In this document: positions 11,391 through 21,449 of the stretch, piece after piece | How the letters are laid out: each line of letters opens with the position of its first letter | How positions within the stretch are numbered: the stretch's first letter is position 1 | Source: Lobulomyces angularis | Taxonomy: Eukaryota; Chytridiomycota; Chytridiomycetes; Lobulomycetales; Lobulomycetaceae | Direction of reading: 5' to 3' | Assembly (NCBI GenBank): GCA_027604685.1 | Contig: JADHYX010000195.1 | Location: 3,945-34,320 of the forward strand | DNA: 30,376 nt | Notes under the pieces: model-generated | Told to the model about the DNA's origin: nothing | What the model saw: only the letters and a program-made list of their open reading frames with translations | Database searches by the model: none | Position numbers and translations under genes: made by a program

Positions 11391-12759
11391 ATGGGTTGTT
11401 GTTTGAGTGCCGAAGAAAAAGAAAAAAAAAAGAGAAATGATGATATCGAAAATCAACTTAAACAAGAAAAATTAGCTGAAGCTAAGGAAGTTAAAATGTT
11501 ACTACTAGGTATTGACTAAAAATAAAACATTTTTTGAATTTTTCAAATAAAAAAAACACGGTGTTTTGTAAATTTAAAGAAAAAATAAAAATCTTACCAT
11601 TTTAAAAAATAGGTGCTGGTGAATCTGGAAAAAGTACAATTTTAAAACAAATGAAATTAATTCACGACAGTGGTTACAGTAACGAGGAAAAAGAAGCTTT
11701 TAAAGAAATTATTTTTTCAAATACCGTTCAGAGCATGAGAGTTATTCTCGAAGCTATGGGAACAATGGGAATTCCTTTGGGAAATCCTTCAAATGAATCA
11801 CATCAGCAGGTTATTTTGGATTTGCCTAGTCAAATTGAAGCTGAAGTTTTTCCAGCTGAAGTAGCAGCTGCAGTTAAAAGTTTGTGGGTGGATACTGGAG
11901 TTCAGGCTTGTTTTAATAGAGCTAGAGAATACCAGTTAAATGACTCAGCTAGTTAGTAAGTTACTTTCTTTAAAAAAATTCGAAAGTAGTTTTTTGATTG
12001 TAATGGAATTGAAATAGTTTAATTGTTATTTTTTTTAATGAAAAATTAGCTATTTTGAAGCTGTTGATAGAATTGCACTACCAGATTATGTTCCTACAGA
12101 TCAAGATGTGTTGCGTTCCAGAGTTAAAACTACTGGTATTACCGAAAGTAGTTTTCATATTGGAGATTTGACATATAAGTTATATGATGTTGGTGGACAA
12201 CGTAGTGAACGTAAAAAGTGGATCCACTGTTTTGAAAATGTTACTGCAATTGTATTTTTAGTCGCAATTAGTGAATATGACCAAGTTTTAGTAGAAGATG
12301 AGACTGTTAATAGAATGCAGGAGAGTTTAACATTATTCGACTCTATCTGTAATTCAAGGTGGTTTGTTAAAACCAGTATGATTTTGTTCTTGAACAAAAT
12401 AGATTTGTTTAAAATTAAGTTAACTAAAAGTCCTATGGGAAAATATTTCCCTGATTATACTGGTAAAAAAAATAAAAAATTTTTTTTTAACAACAATTTT
12501 TTTTTTTAAAAGGATCTGATGATTTCGAAAGTGCTTCAGAATACATCTTAAACCGTTTTGTCGCATTAAATCAGTCTGATAAAAAACAAGTGTATACTCA
12601 CTTTACATGTGCCACTGACACATCTCAAATTAAGGTAAAATTTTGATTTAAAAAGAAAAGCTAGAAAAAAAATTTGATATAAAATTTTTTTAGTTTGTCA
12701 TGGCAGCTGTTAATGATATTATTATACAAAGTAACTTGAGAGACTGTGGATTGATGTGA
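11391..12759 (+). CDS. Heterotrimeric G-protein alpha subunit, Gi-like
   Basis: Signal-transducing GTPase at the inner face of the plasma membrane, coupling receptors to effectors such as adenylate cyclase. Five exons (11391-11508, 11613-11955, 12050-12462, 12513-12634, 12694-12759) give 353 aa, the canonical length. Visible elements: MGCCLS start (Gly2 myristoylation, Cys3/Cys4 palmitoylation), P-loop GAGESGKS at 40-47, switch I RVKTTGI with the catalytic Arg, switch [14 protein letters not shown] with the catalytic Gln, NKID, TCATDT, and a C terminus ending CGLM. The Cys four residues from the end is the position ADP-ribosylated by pertussis toxin in Gi/Go proteins. All nucleotide-binding residues look intact. 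The first intron splits the P-loop. Confidence 0.97.
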
Positions 12760-13245
12760 AAAGAAAATTTAATTGGAATTGATTTATTAAAAAAAAAAAA
12801 AATTATAACAGTTTTTCCTACTTTCTTTTCAATTCTTTTCCCTTTTTTTTTTTTTTTGTTTGAAAAAAGACCTTATAAGCCTAGATTAAAAATTTTTTTT
12901 TTTTTTTCTTTAATCATTTTTCCGTTTTCGTATAGGTTTAATCTTTAATAAAAAAAAAAAAGAAAAAATAAAATGATGAAAACCATTTTCTTGTTTTTTT
13001 TTATAGCAATTTGATAAGGCAATAAAAAAAAATAAAATAAGTTAATAGAAATAAAATAAAATATTAAAAAAAATATAAAAAAATAAAGTAAAATATTAGT
13101 AATTAAAATAAAATATTATAAAATAACAAAAAAAATATTGTAATAATAATAAAAAAAAATTAAATTAATATAAAATTATTATCTATTTTATGTGAGTAAA
13201 TTGTACATTGATAAAAATATATTTAAAAATAAAAAAATTTTTTTA
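12760..13245. other. AT-rich convergent spacer
   Basis: Spacer between the convergent G-alpha and ESF1 genes. It consists almost wholly of poly(A), poly(T) and AATA/AAAT runs, with no ORF, hairpin or RNA signature noticed. It must hold the 3' ends of both genes. Confidence 0.5.
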
Positions 13246-15637
13246 TTATTTCTTTTTAAACCGCTTTCCACTTTTTTCGTTTGAAAATGCAGCTTCGCTC
13301 TTTCTTTTTACACTATCAACCAAACTTTTTAAGTTGCTGCCTACAGAAGGTGAAACTTCGTTTTCTATTTTTTCTACGGTACTAAAATTGGTATCGTGTT
13401 CCGTATTCTTTAGTTTATTTTTTTGAATTTCATTTCTTAATAACTTCATATTTTCAGTCTTCTTGAATTTAGCGTTAGTAGGATCAATGTGAAACTCTGA
13501 ATCCTCAAGTAACTTTTTGAATCTTTCATCTTTTAAATTTAATTTAAAGTCGTCTTGAATATTTTCCTCTTGTTTTATCATATTTATCTTTTTTTCAACT
13601 TTTTTTTTTATAGATTTTTTTTTTGAACTCAAATTTTTCAGTTTTTCCATTTTTAAGATATCTTTCATTTCGTAATGATTCATGTTAGTGTTTTCAGAGT
13701 TTTCATTTGACATAAGCAAATTTAATTTTTCTAAATTCTTTTTTTTTTCAATTCTTTCTGCAGCAGATTCCTTAGTTTTTTTATTTTTTTCTTTCTTTGA
13801 TTTCGAGTTTTGTTTTAAATCTAGATTTACAATCAAGTAGAATAGAAAAGTTTTAAGAAATATTAGATAAACTTTTTACCATCATCAGAAGAATTTGCAA
13901 AAAACTCATCATCAAATCCACCTTCAGGATCATCTTCATTGCTAATTAGTGCATCATCACTATCCACCTCTTTTTCTGCTAGCTTTCTTTGATTTTTTCT
14001 AGCTTTTTTTTTTTCTTTTTGCAATCTTAAATTACGTTGAAACACAGTTTCATCTTCAAAAATCTTAAAAACAAAATTAAATATTGTAAGGGTAAAGTTG
14101 AAAAAAAAAAAATTCAACCTTATCTTTTTTTAATAAGGCAGCTTTACCAACTTTTTCACTCAAACCAGGAGTAAAAGTAATTTCCATATCTTCCATTTTC
14201 TCTTTGTCAGATTCTTCTTCCTCTGCATTGTCTCCCATAAATAACGATCTATATTTTTCTCTGAGTCCTTCCTCATCCTCCTCTTCACTTTCGCTAGATG
14301 CTACATACGATTTAAAATCCATATCCTTCAAGTCTTCCTTAGTAAATTTTCGCTTAGTGACTTTAACTCTATCAAAGTCATCTTGGTCCCAAGTTAACGA
14401 AACTTTTGTGTGTTGCAAGGCTTTAGTTTGAAAGTCCTTTTGCACATAATTTTTTTCCTCTTTATAACATGAATCACTAAAAGATGAATTTTTTTTATTA
14501 ACTTCTCTGAAAGAAAAAAAAATTAATAAATGTTAATTACATAACGTCCGCTTCCAAAAATTCAGTTCCATCAGGAATAAATCTCAAATCTAAAAAGTTT
14601 CCACTACTTTCAAATTCGGTACCATCACAAATATTATAAATTTCTTTGGCAGTGTTTACACTGTCAAATTCCGTCACACTGTAATAGTATTTTAGTCTGT
14701 CCAATTGATATTTTCTTAGTTTAGCTTCATCAAAATCAGCTCCATCATCATCCACCAATAACTTGTTGGTGTCTTCAAATATTTCCTTTGGAGGTCCCAT
14801 TTCTTCCTCTTTCAATTTTGATTTGCCAAATTCAGAAACGTATATTTTTACAGAAACAATTTTTCCAGTGGCAGAATTTTTGGTTTGCAAAAAACTGTGA
14901 AAAAGTTTGAAAATGTCTTGGGCTTTAATATGATCCCAATCTAAATTTACAGCTGCAATTCTATTCGTTTCATCTCCTAGTGGAATATTCTAACATAAAA
15001 TTAAAAAAATTGCAAAAAAATTTTTTTTTTTAAATACCTCCTCCTCCTCCTCATTTTGTGAAGTTTGACCAACTACCGTTTCTTCTTCATCACTCTCCTC
15101 CTCACTACTTTCAACCTGACCATGACCTCTTGCTAAATCAAATCCACTAATTTTATCACTTTTTTGTATATCACTTAATGCTTCTTCACTTTCACTATCA
15201 CTGGAGGCAGAATGTAATTCAACACTTTCAACATTCTCAACAATTTTTTTTTCATCTGAAGAGTCATTATTTTCCTTTTCTTTTTCATCTTCTTCTAATT
15301 CATCATCTTGTTTATAAAATCGTTTCATATCTTCCAGCGGTGCATTTTTTTTTATTGTTTTACCTCTTTTATCAACAAGTGCTACAAAGATTTTTAATTT
15401 TAAAGTTAACAACAACAACTAATGTATAATTTTGTTTTTTAAAAATAAAAAAAAAAAATACGGTAATCTTATTTATTCAAACTTACGTTTTTTGGTTTTA
15501 CTAAAGTTACTTTTTAACATTCCTGCAAATCTTTTATCGATTTTAATTTTTGAATCATCTTTTTTTGGTCTTTTAAATCTCGGATCTGATTGTATTCGTT
15601 TAAATCTTTCATCTGAAATGACGCTACTCTCGCTCAT
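13246..15637 (-). CDS. ESF1: Pre-rRNA processing protein ESF1
   Basis: Nucleolar factor needed for early 18S rRNA processing. Six exons: 15487-15637, 15038-15381, 14541-14989, 14119-14506, 13880-14063 and 13246-13820. They give 696 aa, near the known family range. The N terminus has the ESF1 DERFKRIQSDPRFKRPKK motif and RGKTIKK, then a long Glu/Asp/Ser acidic stretch. The conserved core follows (NRIAAVNLDWDHIKAQDIF, LRKYQLDRLKYYY, then AKEIYNICDGTEFE and LDLRFIPD). Next come an SLTWDQDD-type box, a second acidic region and a Lys-rich tail with the C-terminal DERF...LLED.FHIDPT.. NUC153-like motif. The third intron (14507-14540) is just 34 nt, and phase requires the donor at 14540. Lys/Glu-rich low complexity is normal for nucleolar proteins. 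Confidence 0.93.
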
Positions 15638-15914
15638 TTTGTTTTTTTTTTTGTAAATAAATAAATTTTACAAAAAGTTTATTTTCTTTTTTGAAACAAA
15701 AAAAAAAAAAAGTATAAAAAAGAAAAGAAATATGAAAATTAAGAAACAGAATTTTAAATTAAAAAAGTTGTTCTAAAAAAAATTTAATACAATTTATAAT
15801 ATACATTATACTAAACTTACTAACTGCTTAATAAAAATATTTAGAATTTCTATCAGTATTGATGAAAAATTTTCTAACTAGTAATTTAAAAACTTGGAGT
15901 TTTTATGCGTATAT

Positions 15915-18699
15915 CTAATACTTATATTCAAACTTCATCTTGATTAAATATCTGCAAAATTTTTATAGTTTTAAATAATAACAGTGCCTGGAAATATTAC
16001 CTCATTCTAATTTGTGAAACATCATATACTATGTATTCGTTATATAACAACGCGCCACCAGGGGTTAGATCTTTTTTAGTAGGTCCAAACGGAACAGTTA
16101 ACCCATCGTCCAACAGTATATCACTATATAAAATTATCAGTTATGAAAACTACTTTAAATGTTACCCTTCGGGATCTGGAAATGTCGCCCCACATCCTAA
16201 TAAAAGCGGTTAATGTTTTATTTTTTTTCTAAATAATTACCTTTAGTCGAATTTTTATGATGCTTTTTGGAATTCTTATCTGCATAGTAATCACTTTGGC
16301 GTAATAAATATTCATCACCTAAACTTACTTCGCAAAGTAACATTAACCCTTCATTATTTTTTTTATTTGTAAAACAATAATTGGCACTTTTAGAAACCTA
16401 AAGGATACAACAAAAATTCTCAATTGTTTTGTAACATGTGAAACAATTATACCATATCCGCAAAGTAAACTCCTTTTCCAAACATATAACCCGTAACAGG
16501 TGCCTCAGGCGGAGCGATTCTCAAACCTAAAATTCAAAATATTGTGGAAGGAAAATGAGAAACCTACCTTGGCTGATAATTCCACAATAATTTGTTAGTC
16601 TACTACCATGCCATAATAATTTTCTATTTTGTAGTTTTAGGAATCTTTCATCTTCACCATCTCTCTTCATATCAAACACCTATTTGAAAAGTTAATGCTA
16701 CTTACCACAAATTTAATATACCTCTTCTACTACTAAATTATAGGCATCATGAGTCTCTGCATGACTATGTTTTACATAGTCAAGAATAATCTTGTAAATT
16801 TTATCATCTTTTGGTACTGGTTTTAAAAAGCATTTTAAACTGGAATATTTTAAGTCAAGTGGGTTAACCATCTCCCCGCCGCTGTCACTAATATCTTTTA
16901 TTAAATCCATCGACGTTTTCATTTCTCCTAGTGCCTCCAGCATCTCTAACTTTGATTTCAACAATTGGACTGTATTGATCCTAGTTTGTAATAATTGGAA
17001 GTAATTAACAGCTACATTATCAAGTTTTTAAATTACGGAGGTGGTCGTGACATTCCAAAAGCGTGAGGAATAATGGTATAAAATTTACTTGATAGCTCTT
17101 TAATTGTGTGACTGTTTGTTACACCTTTGTTTAACTCCTCTGAAATTTCCTTTAATGTGGAATATCCTTTTAAGATCGTATCCTTACTCAACTTTCCAAG
17201 TGGCATTTTATTGGCTATATTTCAAAAATATTAAATTCTAAGATCATGATTTTTATATGAATTACCATCGTAACCAACTTCAACCATAGCCTCTTTCATT
17301 AAATCAACATTAAAAATCATTTTCATTAAATTTTGAATCTTCACATCTAATTTTGAATCAGGAATTTTTGTTTCTTCAGTTTTTTTTTGGTTATTAGGGT
17401 CTTCCTCTACATTATCATCGCTGTAGTCTACAACAATTTCATCAGACAGTTGCTCTATAAAAATCTTACCTCTTTCAATTAAAAAATACTTTCCTTTAAC
17501 TTTTTCAAAATTTTCCCTATTTTCCCAAGAATTTTTGGTTTTATCTTTAAATTTTCTTTCAAATGCAGAAATAGACTGTTGGCTATTATCAAATACTTCT
17601 AATTTGTTTTGTCCATTGACGCCAACACGTCCCCATCTACAAATAAAAGCACATTATTAAATAAAACTTATAATAATTATAAATGGATTAAACCTAGTCC
17701 AGCAATAATACTTTTCTGCATCATCACTTTTCAAAACTTGAATTATATAAAATTTATTGTTATTCTTATCAATCTCGGTTTGATTCAGCATAGCTGAGTG
17801 ATGCATTTAATATTTACTAATTAAAAAAAAATTTACCATCATATATGGAGTGATCATCACTATATACATGAGCGTTGCCGACTCTAATTGCTGCTATATG
17901 ATCCACTGGTGCCTTACCTTTTCTCATTATTTGTTTTACCATTTTTGGCTCTTTCTTTTCCTCCACTTTGGCCTTGTTCTTTTCCTTGCTACTTACTTCT
18001 TCCTCTTCAATTTCCATTTCGTCACCCACATCATTATTGATATCCGTAGTTTCTGCTTTCTTCTTTTTATCTGTTTCCCATTCAATAAGTATAACAAAAT
18101 TTTTTTTACGCTAACCAGCTTTCTGTTTCTTTCTTTTACTTTGTTGAACACCCTCTTCTTCAATGTCATTAGCGTAATTTTCTGATTTATCTGCCTCAAT
18201 GTTTTCTTCACTAGAAACCTTTCTTCGTTGCCCTCTTCTTAGAACTGGTTTGTCCTCTTCTGGGATACTCAACAAAGGAACTAAAAACTTGGTTTCATCA
18301 ACAACTTTTTTTTCCTTCACACAATCTTCTAAAAAACCTGATGTTACTTTTTTGACTTCCTCTCTACTTTTTGCTAATTTTTTTATATAAAAGATGTATT
18401 AAAAAAACTTTAAATTAATTTCTACCAGTTTGGATCAGCTTGGTGTGGCTAGTATTTAAATCATCCGCCGTCGTTATAAAGTGAGTCACTAATTTTGTTA
18501 CAGTAGATTTTATTTGAACTACAAAAAAACAAAATAGAGAAATTAAGTTTTTTTATGAATTCTTATACATTTTATTTTATAAACTGAGGAAGAAATTTAA
18601 AAGTTCATTACCTCCAAGTTCAATTAAATCCTCTTTAAGCTTAGCATCAGGCTTGCATGCATAACTAAAGCAGACAACCAAATGTTCCAGATCTGTCAT
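15915..18699 (-). CDS. Poly(ADP-ribose) polymerase, BRCT-WGR-PRD-catalytic
   Basis: Nuclear enzyme that uses NAD+ to add poly(ADP-ribose) to proteins at DNA breaks. Fourteen exons: 18612-18699, 18426-18518, 18116-18373, 17837-18070, 17694-17793, 17266-17636, 17037-17214, 16722-16980, 16568-16679, 16453-16526, 16241-16397, 16166-16196, 16001-16123 and 15915-15951. They splice to 704 aa. Domains: BRCT about 1-85 (SGFLEDC), Lys/Glu linker to about 190, WGR about 195-300 (YYCWTRWGRVG), helical PARP regulatory domain about 340-475 ([19 protein letters not shown]) and ART catalytic domain to 704. The H-Y-E triad is complete: His551 in LLWHGS, Tyr585 in FGKGVY, Glu681 in YNEYIVYD. There are no zinc fingers. 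The BRCT-WGR-PRD-ART layout is that of filamentous-fungal PARP. Exon 12 is only 31 nt. Confidence 0.96.
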
Positions 18700-19315
18700 T
18701 ACAACAAAAATTTTTTTTACAGATAATTTGTTTATAGCAATTTTATTTATTATTTTGGGATAAAAAACTTCAGTATAATATTGAACTTGAATAAAAAAAA
18801 ATATCAAAATTATTCTGATCAGACTTTTTAAATATATAGAAAAACTTATCATATATATTTCAAAAAACTAGCATCTTTATTTCTACATTCTGATTACAAA
18901 AAAATTCCAAGATTGAAATTGTTCCTATTAAATTAATTTATTTTTATCATGAAAACTGCTTTTTCATTGGATCTGAATCAATTTTTAAACAAAATGAAAC
19001 AATTTCTTTGGAAGGATTACTTAAAAAACTGAGAAAGGGATTTACCAATAAACTTTCTTTTTCTTGGATTTACTACCATTGCAAACATTTTCTTAAACAG
19101 CTTACAGAAAACTACGCAGAATCAAATTTTTTAGTTGTTACAACTAGTAATTTATAGCAAATGTCTTTATTTCTTCCGAAAGGTACCTTTTAATATCTAA
19201 TAATGTAACGTGATATTTCTTAAATCGCTGGCTACTTAGTACTTCATTGTACATTAATTAAGATTTTACAATATTTGCTCAAATTAATTACTAGAAGTAC
19301 AATGAACTTCCTTGC
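18700..19315. other. Intergenic region with an unassigned open frame
   Basis: Spacer between the PARP start and the end of the synthetase-like gene. 18700-18880 is AT-rich promoter-like DNA. 18880-19310 is more complex and holds one long open frame on the plus strand (separate entry). Confidence 0.4.
18894..19157 (+). CDS. Unassigned open frame, possible orphan exon
   Basis: An 87-codon stretch between a TGA at 18891 and a TAG at 19155, open in one plus-strand frame. It is longer than chance usually gives here. It has no in-frame ATG, so it would have to be a terminal exon or a relic. Its composition is protein-like, with pieces such as ISLEGLLKKLRKGF and SFSWIYYHCKHFLKQLTENY ending in NFLVVTTSNL. 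The CCAAG just before ATTGAAATTG could be a splice acceptor, but I found no convincing upstream exon. No family was recognised. Confidence 0.3.
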   Translation, partial: LQKNSKIEIVPIKLIYFYHENCFFIGSESIFKQNETISLEGLLKKLRKGFTNKLSFSWIYYHCKHFLKQLTENYAESNFLVVTTSNL

Positions 19316-21266
19316 CTACATACGAGTAACAGATTTGATCCCAAATAAATTTAAACCATGTACTAAAACATTTTTACCAGCGATTAATATGAACAATCTA
19401 ATTTTTGCGATATCTAAAGGCTCTCCTAAAAAAAATAAAAGTTCATGCAGCAAATAGTTTGATTTTAAATACCTTTAACCCGTAAATTGTAGCTGGCAGA
19501 AGTAAGTTTTTTACTAAACTCAACTAAAAACCCAATAATTTTATGAGGTTCTAGTACTAAAACTTCCGAATTAGTTATTCTTGAGAACCTTACTAAATTA
19601 GAGTATTTATGTAGCATTAGACTGACTTCCAAAATCAAATTTTCGTTTTGATTATATTTGTTTTTAACCAAATCAAAATTTATATTCTTCAATTCTTGAT
19701 CAAAATTATCAGATGTAAAAATGTCTTTAGTATTTCTTTCAATACTATACAGGCAATTTTTAAGATATATGTATTGTTAAGTAAAAATACCCACATATGC
19801 GCGCAATGGTGTATTGAAGATATATTCCAATTCCTGATTGCAAATCCCAGTTAAAATTAATTTTACTATCTATTCTTTTCTGATAAAACTGGGTGATAAT
19901 TGAACAGTAGGTAAGTATATTTGTGGTAGTAACTTTTAAATCAACAGTGGATTCATTTTGAAATGAATCCGAATCGTTTATTAAGTCTAAAATTGGTTTC
20001 CTGGCAAATTCCAAATTTTCTTTAAGTTGCTTTAAACCTGCATTAAAAAAACCTTCAATTTTACAAAAAAAAATTCCTTGAATGTTATTTAAAAATTTTG
20101 TTTCAACTTCATCATTATCAGTTTCCAAACTTCTAATTATTTTAATCATAAATTTTTTACATTTAAAAAAGTCTTGCTTTCTTGCGTTTTCCAAAATAAG
20201 GTAACATTTTTCTGATGAAAATTCATTTCGCTTATATATACTGAAAAGATTATTTAATAAAAAAAAATTTTCAGTTGCGACATTTTGCTTTATCAATATT
20301 AAATTTCCTAATTTTTCATTACTTAAATCACAGTAGCACCCACTTCCATCTAGATACATTTTTATTAAATCCGAAGTATAAACAAAATTAAAAAACTTAG
20401 TTAAATCGTCCTTTTGATGTGATTTTATTTCAAAGTCAAAGTCAAAATTAAAACCTTTAAAAATGTCATTGTTTTTTTTATAAAAAGCAAAATCTGAATC
20501 CACACCAATTTCATAACTTAATGATAAATCATCAATGGATTTTTCCAAATTTATAGTTAATTCTTTATCTATGATGCCTAAAATTAAAAATGAAAATAAA
20601 ATATAAAGTGTAAATATATTTTTACGTTTCTCAAACAATTTTTTGCAAAATTGAATTTTTACTTCAATGTTATTGTGAGTACAGAGTCTTTTTAGGTAAT
20701 TCAAAAATGTTAACGAAAAAAAGTCACTTTGAGTAATGTTATTTGCATTAAAAAATAGCACTAAAATTACTTTTTCCTTCATTTCTTCAGATCTCAAATG
20801 ATCCTTTACACTAAAGGAGTTCTTAAAATATTTTTCCGAGACGTTTTTAACAAATCTTAAAAAAAAAATTTTTGAAATAAATGAGAAAAAAAAAATTAAT
20901 TCAAGCATCATACATATCAGGTTTTATATTAACTGAAACAAAAGCCCCTGTATTTATTGATTTTTCAACAAAGTCCATTGATTTAAACTAAAAAAAAAAA
21001 AAGGATTCAAAATTTGATTTTGAAAACTTTCTTACCTCAGATGCTAATTTTTCAGCTAATTTGGTAAGAACTATTTCAGTTTTTTTTTCTTCCAAATCGT
21101 TAAACTTTAAGTAATCCAAGCAGTTCTTTTTAAATTTTTTAAACAGTTTGTTTGAATGCAATGAATAATGCGTTTCTTTTAACCCTTTATATTCAAAAAA
21201 GTTTTCTGAAGTTGCATCTTTTATTAATAAAATTCTCTTTAAACTTTCATCAAGATTTCCTTGCAT
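19316..21266 (-). CDS. Arginyl-tRNA synthetase-like protein lacking catalytic motifs
   Basis: Six exons (21036-21266, 20914-20987, 20626-20855, 19791-20577, 19473-19744, 19316-19425) give 567 aa. The C terminus is a clear ArgRS-type DALR anticodon-binding domain: GIYLQYTIARICGI, LEPHKIIGFLVEFSK, and the terminal VLVHGLNLFGIKSVTRM, where ArgRS ends GLDLLGI..ERM. Upstream parts also follow the ArgRS fold, for example DGSGCYCDLSNEKLGNLILIK (split by family to DGA..VDL..KLG). At the place of the HIGH signature (about residues 131-150) the sequence is FFNANNITQSDFFSL, with no HxGH. The STRKG (KMSK-equivalent) segment reads IQGIFFCKIEG. It may be a tRNA-Arg-binding non-enzyme like DALRD3, which guides 3-methylcytosine modification, or a very diverged organellar ArgRS. 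It is head to head with COQ6. Confidence 0.82.
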
Positions 21267-21449
21267 CTACAAAAGATGAGTTAAACAATAAATCCTTACT
21301 TAATTTTTTTACCTTAATAATTATATAAACAAAACAACAAACCTATGGAGTTACCTTTTGAAATAGTATTAAATCTTATTACAAAGTTAACTTAAAAAAT
21401 AAAAAAAAATAAAAATTTTTCAATAAACCTTTGATCTACAACTTTATTA
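21267..21449. promoter_or_regulatory. Shared divergent promoter region
   Basis: 183 nt separate the start codons of the synthetase-like gene (minus) and COQ6 (plus), so both promoters must sit here or overlap the 5' ends. No TATA box is distinctive. The synthetase-like ATG directly follows a TTTTGTAG string, which could also be a splice acceptor of an unseen 5' non-coding exon. Confidence 0.5.

Noticed and set aside
13246..15437. Plus-strand ORFs within the ESF1 gene (for example Ser-rich 14204-14431)
   Set aside because: They are antisense images of the acidic Glu/Asp/Ser codons of ESF1, with no independent support.
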